NCBI RefSeq assembly: GCF_013035425.1
Contig: NZ_WQHX01000004.1
Location: 186,001-250,000, forward strand
Origin: Ruegeria arenilitoris
GTDB lineage: Bacteria; Pseudomonadota; Alphaproteobacteria; Rhodobacterales; Rhodobacteraceae
Length of the DNA: 64,000 nucleotides
Direction of reading: 5' to 3'
The position numbers were made by a program, and so were the translations under genes. Of this stretch, positions 34,375 to 43,410 are shown piece after piece (the first letter of the stretch is position 1; each line of letters starts with the position of its first letter). A model generated the notes under the pieces. It was given only the letters and a program-made list of their open reading frames with translations, was not told the origin of the DNA and did no database searches.

Positions 34375-35115
34375 ATGGCAGGCCATTCCAAATGGGCCAA
34401 CATCCAGCACCGCAAGGGTCGTCAGGACGCCGCGCGGTCCAAACTGTTTTCCAAGTTATCCAAAGAGATCACAGTCGCCGCCAAGATGGGTGACCCTGAT
34501 CCTGACAAGAACCCGCGCCTGCGTCTAGCGGTGAAAGAGGCCAAGTCGAACTCGGTCCCCAAGGATGTGATTGACCGCGCCATCAAGAAATCTGTTGCGG
34601 GTGAAGGCGACGATTACGAGGAAATCCGTTATGAAGGCTACGGCCCTAACGGTGTAGCTGTAATTGTCGAGACAATGACCGACAACCGCAACCGCACCGC
34701 GTCGACTGTCCGTTCGACTTTCTCCAAGAATGGCGGCAACCTTGGTGAAACCGGTTCGGTCGGGTTCATGTTCGAACGTAAAGGAGAGGTGGTTTACCCC
34801 GTTTCTGCTGGCGATGCGGACACTATTTTCGAAGCTGCTATCGATGCTGGCGCCGAAGACGTTGAAAGTTCGGATGATGGCCACATTATTTGGTGCGCGG
34901 ATACCGATCTGAACGAAGTTTCAAACGTGTTGGAAGCCAATTTGGGAGAGTCGGAATCCACCAAGCTGGTTTGGAAACCCACTACGACCACGGAGTTGGG
35001 TCTTGAGGATATGCTGAAACTGATGAAGTTGGTCGATGCACTTGAGGATGACGACGACGTGCAACGAGTTACAACCAATTTCGAAGCTACTGACGAGGTC
35101 ATGGCGCAACTCTGA
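34375..35115 (+). CDS. YebC/PmpR family regulatory protein
   Basis: A 246-residue protein of the YebC/TACO1 family, full length. It begins with the invariant [20 protein letters not shown] and continues with [31 protein letters not shown] and the acidic [19 protein letters not shown] segment. Members act as DNA-binding regulators in some bacteria and help ribosomes through proline-rich stretches in others. A GU-containing hairpin terminator follows 25 bases after the stop. In many genomes yebC is next to ruvC; that gene is not seen here. Confidence 0.95.
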   Translation: MAGHSKWANIQHRKGRQDAARSKLFSKLSKEITVAAKMGDPDPDKNPRLRLAVKEAKSNSVPKDVIDRAIKKSVAGEGDDYEEIRYEGYGPNGVAVIVETMTDNRNRTASTVRSTFSKNGGNLGETGSVGFMFERKGEVVYPVSAGDADTIFEAAIDAGAEDVESSDDGHIIWCADTDLNEVSNVLEANLGESESTKLVWKPTTTTELGLEDMLKLMKLVDALEDDDDVQRVTTNFEATDEVMAQL

Positions 35116-35140
35116 ACAGCATCTGACCTGAAACCTTTTG

Positions 35141-35167
35141 AACCCCGGCCGAATGGCTGGGGTTTTT
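35141..35167 (+). terminator. Terminator of yebC
   Basis: AACCCCGGCC at 35141-35150 pairs with GGCTGGGGTT at 35155-35164 (one G-U pair, 4-base loop GAAT), with T residues through 35167. A good Rho-independent terminator. Confidence 0.85.
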
Positions 35168-35275
35168 CGTACTGTGATTGGCTACTTGGCCGTTCGGTGC
35201 AAAGACGGTACATTCGAAAAGAGCACACAAAACAAGAGGGATGATTGGACTTCAAGTCACTCCTGAAATGAGCGT

Positions 35276-36544
35276 ATGGCGGATACCTCCCCTGATCTTG
35301 CAAGACGGAATGTCCCGGTTCTGGCCGGTCAAAGCATATTGTCTCAGGTCGCGTGGACACTCGGAAGCCCATCGGTCGTTTTGCCCTTCCTGGCGGTGTC
35401 GCTTGAGCTACCAATGTTTCTCGCCGGTGCTCTAGTCTCGATACGTATGTTTGGAAGTATGGTCGCTGACGTATTCCTTGCGCATTCGATAGCGGCTCGT
35501 GAACGAAAAAAACGGGCGATTGCGTTGACCGAGATCGCGGTCGGGGCCTGTTTGGTTCTCGCTTTGGCTTTGGCCGCTACTGGTGTTGTCCCGATTGTTG
35601 CTTTGGCATTTGCGACTGCTTTTTTGATGATTGGTCTGATCGAAGAAGTTCAGTCACTGCTTTACACGGACCTGATTGGGGATCATGTCAAATCAAAGTC
35701 TCGGATGGCATTGCATTACCTTCAGCTTGGGGCTGGAGGGTTAGCTACGATTGGTTTGGCATTATTGATTCATCAGATCATGAAGGACGCTCCACCGTTC
35801 TCGCGCCACTCGGCTGTCATAGCAGTTTCTGTAACATTTTTCGTTCTTTCTGGCCTTTCAATTCTGGCGATGGCCGAGGCGGAAAAGAAGAAGGAAACCT
35901 CCGAAAAAGATGTTGGAAAAACGAGGTTCGTTGAGAATTTCACCAACATTTCCAAGATGTTTGAACAACCATGGTTCCGACACTATATGGTCATGAGGCT
36001 GCCTTTGGTTGTGGTGTCACTTTCGGTACCCTTCTTCGCTTTGATCGCTGCGGAAGCGCACCATTCATCTGCAAAGGGACTGACCGCGATGATTGTTTCT
36101 TCCGCTTCGGGATATCTTGTATCTGCGCCGTTGTGGCAGGTTGTGAATATGAAATCCCATCGAGCCGTCATGGTTGCAGGCACGCTGATGGTAGCATGCA
36201 CAGGGATCGCGTTGCTGAGTGTACATTATCTGGGTGCCGATCATGACATTCATTTGCATGCCGTCGCGTTGTTTGTCGTGACCGTGGCGGTCACTGGTGT
36301 CAGTAGTGCACGGAAATTGTATTTTCTTGATGTGGCTCCGAAAGATCAACGCGTACAAGGGGCGGCAGCAATCAAAAGCATATGCCGCATATCCGCCGTT
36401 GTTATCTCATCGGTCCTGGCAGCGGTCGCGCACATGCACGAAGTTTCTTTGGCCATCATGTTCATCTGTGCGGTAAGTATTTTGGCGGCGGTCCTATGTT
36501 ACCGCGTCGTCATTCCTAAAGAGGTAAAGGGTGCAAACCTTTAA
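35276..36544 (+). CDS. MFS-type transporter
   Basis: A 422-residue membrane protein with about 12 hydrophobic helices in two six-helix halves separated by a charged cytoplasmic loop near residues 203-220 (AEAEKKKETSEKDVGK). Overall shape is that of the major facilitator superfamily, but classical MFS motif A is poorly conserved, so the subfamily and substrate are unresolved. It lies alone between yebC and the convergent argP-like gene, ending 9 bp before that gene's stop. The ribosome site is weak. Confidence 0.75.
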   Translation: MADTSPDLARRNVPVLAGQSILSQVAWTLGSPSVVLPFLAVSLELPMFLAGALVSIRMFGSMVADVFLAHSIAARERKKRAIALTEIAVGACLVLALALAATGVVPIVALAFATAFLMIGLIEEVQSLLYTDLIGDHVKSKSRMALHYLQLGAGGLATIGLALLIHQIMKDAPPFSRHSAVIAVSVTFFVLSGLSILAMAEAEKKKETSEKDVGKTRFVENFTNISKMFEQPWFRHYMVMRLPLVVVSLSVPFFALIAAEAHHSSAKGLTAMIVSSASGYLVSAPLWQVVNMKSHRAVMVAGTLMVACTGIALLSVHYLGADHDIHLHAVALFVVTVAVTGVSSARKLYFLDVAPKDQRVQGAAAIKSICRISAVVISSVLAAVAHMHEVSLAIMFICAVSILAAVLCYRVVIPKEVKGANL

Positions 36545-36553
36545 CTTAAGTCC

Positions 36554-37441
36554 TCATTCGGATGGAACCATAATCTGTGCCGCTGCTTGCCTGACGGCCC
36601 GGGTTAGCGAAGTCAGGGCGGGGGCAAGTATCCTTCCGACTTGCCATGTCAGTGGAATGTCCAACGGCTTGCCGGGGACTAGCTCGCAAAGCCTGCCGTC
36701 TTTGAGCATGGGTCGCACCAGGACTTCGGGATTCATCCCCCAACCCACGCCAGCGATGGCGGCGTCGACGAAACCTTGTGATGAAGGCAGAAAATGCGAA
36801 GGCGGCGAAATACGGGTGCCGGTTTGCGCCTCGATCCAGGTGCTCTGCAGTTTGTCTTTTGGATTGAATATCAGGCAAGGAGCCTTGGCCAGAGTCACGG
36901 GCGTTACGCCGACTGCGAACCATTTTCGAATAAAGTCAGGACTTGCAGTAGGCAAGTAGCGTAGAGACCCAAGTGAAAAGGTATCACAACCGCTTACGGC
37001 ATGACCGCCTACGGAAATGGCGGCGCTGACCTCGCCGCGGCGTAACCACGCAGCCGAGTAATCTTGATTATCGATCACCAGATCGAAGAGCATTCCGTCA
37101 ACTTTAGCCATAGCATCAATAAACCAGGTTGCCAGACTGTCTGCAGTAACCGCGATCCTCACGCGTGCCGCGCCCGGACTGGTTTCAAGCGCCAGTTCTC
37201 TGGTCAGTTGAGCCTCTAAAAGTCCAATATCCTCGGCGTGACGCGCTATCCGTAGTCCGGTCGGGGTGCCGGAGCATGGGTTGCCTCGCTGGATCAAAGA
37301 CGCGCCAACACGGTCTTCCAATGCTTTGATCCGCTGCGATATGGCCGAAGGTGTCACCGCAAGTTCCGAAGCTGCAGCCTCAAAGCTCCCATGCCGCAAA
37401 ATAGCGGACAAAGCGGACAGTAGATGGGGGTCGAAACGCAT
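36554..37441 (-). CDS. argP: LysR-family regulator ArgP (IciA-like)
   Basis: From ATG 37441 this is 295 residues; the open frame further upstream runs through the divergent argO gene. The N-terminal HTH reads LLSALSAILRHGSFEAAASE then LAVTPSAISQRIKALEDRVG, and the remainder is a LysR effector domain. The divergent LysE/ArgO exporter gene starts 85 bp away, which is the standard argP-argO arrangement. ArgP activates the exporter when lysine or arginine builds up. The shared gap should hold its operator, but I could not single out a consensus site. Confidence 0.88.
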   Translation of the reverse strand: MRFDPHLLSALSAILRHGSFEAAASELAVTPSAISQRIKALEDRVGASLIQRGNPCSGTPTGLRIARHAEDIGLLEAQLTRELALETSPGAARVRIAVTADSLATWFIDAMAKVDGMLFDLVIDNQDYSAAWLRRGEVSAAISVGGHAVSGCDTFSLGSLRYLPTASPDFIRKWFAVGVTPVTLAKAPCLIFNPKDKLQSTWIEAQTGTRISPPSHFLPSSQGFVDAAIAGVGWGMNPEVLVRPMLKDGRLCELVPGKPLDIPLTWQVGRILAPALTSLTRAVRQAAAQIMVPSE

Positions 37442-37526
37442 TAGAGATTCTAACTTAGGAGAAGTTTCTTTAATTTGATAGAGCCAGCAAAGTGGGTTAG
37501 TCAACGCCTCCGAATATGGAGGCAAA

Positions 37527-38126
37527 ATGACAACGTCGCTGATTGCAGGTTTCGCCTTGGGATTCAGCCTGATCCTGGCAATTGGCGCACAAAACGCCTT
37601 CCTGCTCAGACAAGGCCTAAGACGAGAGCATGTGTTTGCTTTGTGCCTGATCTGCGCAACCTCAGATGCCATTCTGATCGCCGCGGGGGTAGCCGGCTTT
37701 GGAACTCTGACGCAGGCCGCGCCATGGTTCGAAACGGCGATGCGCTATGGCGGTGCAGTATTTTTGACATGGTATGCGCTACGAAGTTTCAATTCTGCCT
37801 GGCGGGGCGGATCGGTCCTTGAAACTGGGCCAGGCCAAAGCATGACCTTGCGTGCCGCATTGCTGACCGTGTCGGCATTTACCTGGCTGAACCCTCATGT
37901 CTATTTGGACACCGTCGTTTTGATCGGTTCAATCTCAGCACAGTACGAAGATCAGATGGCTTTCGCCATTGGCGCGATGACGTCCAGTTTCGTGTTCTTT
38001 TTTTCGCTTGGGTATGGGGCGGGTATTTTGGCTCCGGTTTTCAGGCGTCCGAGGTCGTGGCAAGTATTAGATCTAATTATAGGGATCGTGATGCTGGGGG
38101 TCGCACTTAAACTTGTTGCCATGTGA
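37527..38126 (+). CDS. argO: LysE/ArgO family amino acid exporter
   Basis: A 199-residue inner-membrane exporter with about six helices. Family motifs: FALGFSLILAIGAQNAFLLRQGLRREH near residues 8-34 and a central helix with FTWLNPHVYLDTVVLIGSI near residues 117-135. It should export basic amino acids such as arginine or lysine under control of the divergent argP gene. Length matches ArgO and LysE proteins. Confidence 0.9.
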   Translation: MTTSLIAGFALGFSLILAIGAQNAFLLRQGLRREHVFALCLICATSDAILIAAGVAGFGTLTQAAPWFETAMRYGGAVFLTWYALRSFNSAWRGGSVLETGPGQSMTLRAALLTVSAFTWLNPHVYLDTVVLIGSISAQYEDQMAFAIGAMTSSFVFFFSLGYGAGILAPVFRRPRSWQVLDLIIGIVMLGVALKLVAM

Positions 38127-38150
38127 AGGGTTGTGGAGTGCCGGGTTTAG

Positions 38151-39101
38151 GTGTTCAACAAACCCATGAGTATTGCCACTGATCAATCGCGCCCAATTGC
38201 CGGCATGTTTTGGATGTTTGCCGCAGGTATGTCCTTTGTGGTCATGACGGCGCTGGTCAAGACATTGGGATCGACTATGAACCCAATACAGGCGGCATTT
38301 TTGCGGTACGCATTGGGGTTGGTATTTCTGCTTCCGGCTTTGCGCGCCATTGTCGCTACACGTTTGACCCGTCGAAATGTGACCCTTTTTGGCCTACGCG
38401 GAGTGGTTCATGCAGCGGCGGTAATGCTGTGGTTTTTCGCCATGACGCGCATTCCGTTGGCCGAGGTCACAGCGATGAACTACATGACACCGGTATACGT
38501 CACGCTGGGCGCAGCGCTTTTTCTTGGGGAAAGACTTGCCTTTCGCCGAATTGCAGCGATTGGCGTGGCGTTGGTCGGTGTTGTTATCATTTTGCGTCCG
38601 GGTTTCCGCGAAGTTTCACCGGGGCATATCGCAATGCTGGGAACATCATTGGCATTGGGGGGGTCTTACCTTTTGGCCAAGGTAATGGTGCGTGATATCC
38701 GACCTTCGGTTGTTGTGGCTCATCTTTCGATCTGGGTGACAATTGCGCTTATACCTTTTGCTGTCGCCGTTTGGGAACCGCCGAGCCTGCGTGACCTTGG
38801 AGTATTATTTTTAGTAGCCAGCTTTGCCACTGCCGGGCATTATTTCATGACACTTGCGCTACAAGCGGCACCTGTTGCCGTCACTCAGCCGGTCACATTC
38901 CTGCAATTAATCTGGGCCACATTACTGGGGGCCATCGTTTTTCACGAAAGCGTCGACATCTGGGTTGTGGCGGGCGGAACGTTGATTCTGGCAGCCGTCA
39001 GTTTCATTGCGTGGCGGGAGGCTGTTCTAAAACGTTCAAGCGGCACGCCGCCTTCGGGTTCGGAATGCCCGCCCGAGCGTTTGCGAAAGGTTGTTGATTG
39101 A
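38151..39101 (+). CDS. EamA/DMT-family transporter
   Basis: A 316-residue protein with ten hydrophobic helices arranged as two EamA repeats (RhaT/YdcZ superfamily). Second-helix and fourth-helix motifs such as IQAAFLRYALGLVFLLPAL and VTAMNYMTPVYVTLGAALFLGERL are typical of drug/metabolite exporters. The start could be GTG 38151 or ATG 38166; neither has a strong ribosome site. The last codons and stop lie within the BetI-like operator of the next transcription unit. The substrate is unknown. Confidence 0.88.
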   Translation: MFNKPMSIATDQSRPIAGMFWMFAAGMSFVVMTALVKTLGSTMNPIQAAFLRYALGLVFLLPALRAIVATRLTRRNVTLFGLRGVVHAAAVMLWFFAMTRIPLAEVTAMNYMTPVYVTLGAALFLGERLAFRRIAAIGVALVGVVIILRPGFREVSPGHIAMLGTSLALGGSYLLAKVMVRDIRPSVVVAHLSIWVTIALIPFAVAVWEPPSLRDLGVLFLVASFATAGHYFMTLALQAAPVAVTQPVTFLQLIWATLLGAIVFHESVDIWVVAGGTLILAAVSFIAWREAVLKRSSGTPPSGSECPPERLRKVVD

Positions 39102-39113
39102 CGAGTCAATAAA
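39094..39113. promoter_or_regulatory. BetI-type operator
   Basis: The 14-base inverted repeat ATTGACGAGTCAAT (39097-39110) lies within TTG...AAA flanks that closely resemble described bet operators, in which TTGATTG is followed by a TCAATA half. It is 46 bp before the betI start and overlaps the stop codon of the EamA gene. Confidence 0.7.
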
Positions 39114-39158
39114 ATACTCTTAGCCTTCGAACGGATTAGGTGAGGCTGAGAGGCGGTT

Positions 39159-39740
39159 ATGCCAAAATTGGGAATGGAACCGATCCGCCGGGACGCGATT
39201 GTCAAAGCGACAATTGCGGAGTTGGGTGTAAAGAAATCGTTGGACGTTACTGTCAGTCAGATCGCCAAGCGCGCGGGAATGTCCAGCGCTTTGGCGCATC
39301 ACTATTTCGGTGGAAAAGACCAAATATTTCTTGCCGCAATGCGACAGATCTTAAGCGATTTCGGGGCAGAGGCACGCCAAGAGCTGAAACAGGCCGCGCC
39401 GCGTGAACGCCCGCATGCCATCATTCGTGCGTGCTTTGGGCCCGCGTGTTTTACACCGGACGTCATTGCAGCTTGGATGACCTTCTATGTGCTGGCGCAA
39501 ACCAACGGGGACGCGCTGCGTCTTTGGCAAATCTATCAGTCGCGTATCCGTTCAAACCTGATTGACGCGATGCGCCCTGCTTTGTCCGATCCGGTCGAGG
39601 CTGCAGAGGATATGATAGCATTGATAGATGGGCTTTATATCCGCGCTGCACTTAGCGCACCGGAAGAGCCGCAATTGGCAGTGGATCACGCCCTGCGTGT
39701 TCTCGCCAGGTTTTTAGAGGCAGAGAATGACCCAACCTAA
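39159..39740 (+). CDS. betI: Transcriptional repressor BetI (TetR family)
   Basis: A 193-residue TetR-family repressor. The BetI branch is recognisable from the start, MPKLGMEPIRRDAIVKATIA, and from the HTH ELGVKKSLDVTVSQIAKRAG with MSSALAHHYFGGKDQI. It represses bet genes in the absence of choline. It heads the betI-betC-betA operon with its own operator about 46 bp upstream. Its stop lies 14 bp inside the betC gene, so translation is probably coupled. Confidence 0.93.
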   Translation: MPKLGMEPIRRDAIVKATIAELGVKKSLDVTVSQIAKRAGMSSALAHHYFGGKDQIFLAAMRQILSDFGAEARQELKQAAPRERPHAIIRACFGPACFTPDVIAAWMTFYVLAQTNGDALRLWQIYQSRIRSNLIDAMRPALSDPVEAAEDMIALIDGLYIRAALSAPEEPQLAVDHALRVLARFLEAENDPT

Positions 39741-41235
39741 CATTCTGATCCTCATGGTGGATCAGTTGAACGGCACCCTCTTTCCCGATGGTCCGGCAGA
39801 CTGGCTGCACGCACCAAATCTGAAAAAACTGGCGGCACGGTCCACACGGTTTGCAAACGCATATACAGCTTCTCCGTTGTGCGCGCCTGGCCGGGCCAGT
39901 TTCATGACGGGTCAGTTGCCCTCCCGAACCGGGGTTTATGACAATGCAGCCGAATTTCGCAGTGATATCCCGACCTACGCGCATCATCTGCGCCGCGCGG
40001 GGTATTATACCTGCCTGTCCGGGAAAATGCACTTTGTTGGTCCAGACCAAATGCACGGCTTCGAAGACCGGCTGACGACGGACATCTATCCGGCTGATTT
40101 CGGTTGGACTCCGGATTACCGAAAACCAGGCGAGCGGATCGATTGGTGGTATCACAATATGGGCTCAGTCACAGGTGCCGGTGTTGCAGAAATCACCAAC
40201 CAGATGGAGTATGACGACGAAGTCGCTTACCACGCTAAGGCCAAGCTTTATGATTTGGCCCGAGGCAAAGACGATCGTCCCTGGAGCCTGACCGTTAGCT
40301 TCACGCACCCGCATGACCCATATGTCGCACGGCGAAAATACTGGGACCTTTACGAAGACTGCGAACACCTTTTGCCTGAAATTGCCGACATTGGTTACGA
40401 AAATCAGGATCCGCACGCGCAACGGATATTTGACGCCAATGACTGGCGGAGTTTCGACATTACAGAGGAGGATATCCGCCGGTCCCGTCGAGCCTATTTT
40501 GCGAACATCTCGTATCTTGACGAAAAGATCGGCGAATTATTGGAAGTGCTGGATAACACTCGGCAAGAGGCAATCATTTTGTTTGTCTCGGATCATGGCG
40601 ACATGTTGGGTGAACGAGGATTGTGGTTCAAGATGAACTTCTTCGAAGGCTCGGCTCGGGTTCCGCTCATGATTTCGGCAACTTCGCTGCCCGTTGGGTG
40701 TATTGACGATCCCGTTTCTACAATCGATGTCACTCCGACGCTGGGTGCTTTGGCGGGTGTCGATATGGCGGAAATCGCGCCTTGGACAGACGGTGAAAAC
40801 CTTGTTCCGTTGGCGCAAGGTGTTGAGCGTACAACACCGGTCGCAATGGAATACGCGGCAGAGGCGTCTTATGCGCCGCTAGTTTCTCTGCGGTATGGAA
40901 AGTGGAAATTCAATCGTTGTGCGTTGGATCCTGATCAGCTGTTCGATCTTAATGACGATCCGCATGAGCTGAATAATTTGGCAGATAGGCCAGAGCACGC
41001 CGGAACGCTGCAGACGTTGCGAGCCAAGTCCGAAGCTCGTTGGGATCTGGACCGCTACGACGCAGATGTCCGGGCAAGTCAGGCTAGACGATGGATTGTG
41101 TACGAGGCGCTTAGGCAGGGCGGTTATTATCCTTGGGATTACCAGCCCCTGCAAAAGGCCTCGGAAAGATACATGCGCAACCACATGGACTTAAACGACG
41201 TCGAAGATAGCCAACGCTTTCCTCGCGGCGAGTAA
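39727..41235 (+). CDS. betC: Choline-sulfatase
   Basis: A 502-residue type I sulfatase. The active-site motif SPLCAPGRASFMTGQLPSR near residues 56-74 contains the cysteine that becomes formylglycine. Metal ligands are present in ILMVDQLNGTLFPDG near the start and in VSDHGDMLGERGLW near residues 289-302. No signal peptide is found, as expected for cytoplasmic choline sulfatases. It hydrolyses choline O-sulfate to choline and sulfate, feeding betA downstream. Its place between betI and betA matches the rhizobial bet operon layout except that betB is missing. Confidence 0.93.
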   Translation: MTQPNILILMVDQLNGTLFPDGPADWLHAPNLKKLAARSTRFANAYTASPLCAPGRASFMTGQLPSRTGVYDNAAEFRSDIPTYAHHLRRAGYYTCLSGKMHFVGPDQMHGFEDRLTTDIYPADFGWTPDYRKPGERIDWWYHNMGSVTGAGVAEITNQMEYDDEVAYHAKAKLYDLARGKDDRPWSLTVSFTHPHDPYVARRKYWDLYEDCEHLLPEIADIGYENQDPHAQRIFDANDWRSFDITEEDIRRSRRAYFANISYLDEKIGELLEVLDNTRQEAIILFVSDHGDMLGERGLWFKMNFFEGSARVPLMISATSLPVGCIDDPVSTIDVTPTLGALAGVDMAEIAPWTDGENLVPLAQGVERTTPVAMEYAAEASYAPLVSLRYGKWKFNRCALDPDQLFDLNDDPHELNNLADRPEHAGTLQTLRAKSEARWDLDRYDADVRASQARRWIVYEALRQGGYYPWDYQPLQKASERYMRNHMDLNDVEDSQRFPRGE

Positions 41236-41308
41236 CGCTGAAGATCATCCCGCGGGTAGAGACCAGGCCATTAAGAACTCTGATCCCCCGGGCAATGGAG
41301 ATTAAATA

Positions 41309-42967
41309 ATGCAAGCAGATTTTGTCATCGTAGGCGCTGGATCCGCCGGATGTGCGATGGCGTATCGGTTGAGCGAGGCGGGTGCCTCGGTTCTGGTGAT
41401 TGAACATGGCGGTACCGATGCGGGGCCGTTCATTCAGATGCCGGCCGCACTTAGTTACCCAATGAACATGTCGCGTTATGATTGGGGCTATAGGTCTGAA
41501 CCAGAACCTCATTTAAACAATCGCCGGCTGGCATGCCCTCGGGGTAAGGTCATTGGAGGATCTTCCTCGATAAACGGGATGGTTTATGTACGAGGGCACG
41601 CGCGTGATTTTGACACCTGGGCCGAGATGGGAGCGAACGGGTGGTCCTATTCCGATGTCTTGCCTTACTACAAACGCATGGAAACATGGCACGACAACGG
41701 TCATGGTGGGGATCCAACGTGGCGAGGTAAAGACGGGCCTCTACACGTATCGCGCGGACCGCGTGAAAACCCTTTGTTTCAAGCCTTTGTCGACGCGGGA
41801 AGGCAAGCCGGCTACGAGGTAACAGGCGACTACAACGGCGAAAAGCAAGAAGGCTTTGGCCCGATGGAGCAGACTGTCTGGAAAGGTCGACGATGGTCAG
41901 CAGCAAACGCATATCTAAAGCCTGCGCTCAGGCGCGAGAATTGCAGTATCGTCAGGGGACTGGCTGCACGCGTCGTTTTTGAGGAGGGACGTGCAGCAGG
42001 TGTCGAACTGATCCGCGGTGGGAAGAAGGAGGTTATCAAGGCCAATCGAGAAGTCGTTTTGGCGGCGTCGTCGATAAACTCACCCAAATTGCTGATGCTG
42101 TCCGGTATCGGGCCGGCCTCACACTTGGCGGAGCACGAAATCGACGTGGTTGCGGATCGACCCGGCGTCGGCGCAAACCTGCAGGATCACTTGGAACTGT
42201 ATATCCAGCAGGCATCCTTGCAGCCGATTACATTGTACAAACACTGGAACCTCATCAGTAAGGGTCTGATTGGTGCGCAGTGGCTGTTCACCAAAACTGG
42301 GCTTGGGGCATCAAACCAATTTGAAAGCGCTGCGTTCATCAGGTCGCAACCAGGTGTCGAATACCCAGATATCCAGTATCACTTCTTGCCTATGGCGATA
42401 CGTTATGACGGTCAGGCCGCCGCTGAAGGACATGGGTTTCAGGCACATGTTGGCCCGATGCGTTCCCCGTCCCGTGGTACGGTCACGTTGCGATCAAATC
42501 GACCTGAAGATGCACCGGTGATCCGTTTCAACTACATGAGCCACGAAAAGGATTGGGAGGATTTCCGGACCTGCATTCGACTGACACGAGAAATCTTTGG
42601 TCAGGAAGCATTCGAACATTTCGCGGGGGAAGAAATCCAACCTGGCGCGTCTTTGCAATCCGACGAAGAGTTAAATGGTTTTATCGCTGAACATGCAGAA
42701 AGCGCCTATCACCCTTGCGGAACCTGTCGAATGGGACGGACTGACGACAAACAGGCCGTTGTTGATCCGCATGGGCGCGTGATCGGAGTCGACGGGTTAC
42801 GCGTTGCAGATAGCTCGGTCTTTCCGCAGATCACCAACGGAAACCTGAACGCTCCTTCTATCATGGTGGGTGAGAAAGTTTCGGATCACTTGTTGGGCAA
42901 AGATCCTTTGCCAAAAGCAAATGACAGGCCTTGGATACATCCCAACTGGGCATCGCAGCAAAGGTAA
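41309..42967 (+). CDS. betA: Choline dehydrogenase
   Basis: A 552-residue GMC-family oxidoreductase, full length. The N-terminal FAD motif is [23 protein letters not shown] signatures follow at [21 protein letters not shown] near residues 73-92 and in [20 protein letters not shown] near 253-272. The C-terminal catalytic segment [13 protein letters not shown] holds the active-site histidine. It oxidises choline to betaine aldehyde at the membrane. Conversion to glycine betaine would need betB, which is not in the window. Confidence 0.95.
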   Translation: MQADFVIVGAGSAGCAMAYRLSEAGASVLVIEHGGTDAGPFIQMPAALSYPMNMSRYDWGYRSEPEPHLNNRRLACPRGKVIGGSSSINGMVYVRGHARDFDTWAEMGANGWSYSDVLPYYKRMETWHDNGHGGDPTWRGKDGPLHVSRGPRENPLFQAFVDAGRQAGYEVTGDYNGEKQEGFGPMEQTVWKGRRWSAANAYLKPALRRENCSIVRGLAARVVFEEGRAAGVELIRGGKKEVIKANREVVLAASSINSPKLLMLSGIGPASHLAEHEIDVVADRPGVGANLQDHLELYIQQASLQPITLYKHWNLISKGLIGAQWLFTKTGLGASNQFESAAFIRSQPGVEYPDIQYHFLPMAIRYDGQAAAEGHGFQAHVGPMRSPSRGTVTLRSNRPEDAPVIRFNYMSHEKDWEDFRTCIRLTREIFGQEAFEHFAGEEIQPGASLQSDEELNGFIAEHAESAYHPCGTCRMGRTDDKQAVVDPHGRVIGVDGLRVADSSVFPQITNGNLNAPSIMVGEKVSDHLLGKDPLPKANDRPWIHPNWASQQR

Positions 42968-43108
42968 AATTCTGGTCAGGGCGAACCTGATGGGATTATT
43001 CTTTTTGGTGTCAAAATTGATTTGGACGGAAACTTGATCGGGGTCAAAGTGACGGCCTCTGGACATCGATAAAACTTGGACGCAACGCCAAACAAAGGAG
43101 CGAACAGG

Positions 43109-43348
43109 ATGTCTCACACCCCGCATGAACTGGCCGAAGAATTCCCAGACAAGGTTGAACTGATGAGCCAGCTTAAACAAACCGATGCACATTTTGCTCG
43201 GCTGGCAGAAGAGTATCACGAATTGAATCGCACTGTTCATCGGGCCGAAACCAACGTTTCACCGATGGAGGAATTGGCCGAGGTCGAGCTGCGGAAAAAG
43301 CGTGCAGCCCTCAAGGATGAAATCTGGGGGATTTTGTCGAAAGCTTAA
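43109..43348 (+). CDS. DUF465 (YdcH) family small protein
   Basis: A 79-residue helical protein starting at ATG 43109 behind AAAGGAG. Residues 1-45 and 50-75 form two predicted helices with the family pattern HELAEEFPDKVELMSQLKQT, HFARLAEEYHELNRTVHRAE and LRKKRAALKDEIWGIL. The fold is a short antiparallel coiled coil; function is unknown. It lies alone between betA and the regulator gene, followed by a bidirectional hairpin. Confidence 0.88.
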   Translation: MSHTPHELAEEFPDKVELMSQLKQTDAHFARLAEEYHELNRTVHRAETNVSPMEELAEVELRKKRAALKDEIWGILSKA

Positions 43349-43354
43349 CTTGAC

Positions 43355-43375
43355 GGGCGGGATCATCCCGCCCTT
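43355..43375. terminator. Bidirectional terminator between YdcH and the ScfR regulator
   Basis: GGGCGGG at 43355-43361 pairs with CCCGCCC at 43367-43373 around a 5-base loop. It sits between two convergent genes, 7 bp after the YdcH stop. The T tract is short, so efficiency is uncertain. Confidence 0.65.
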
Positions 43376-43410
43376 AAACCGGCTTAAGTGTCGTCGTTCC
43401 AGAACACATT

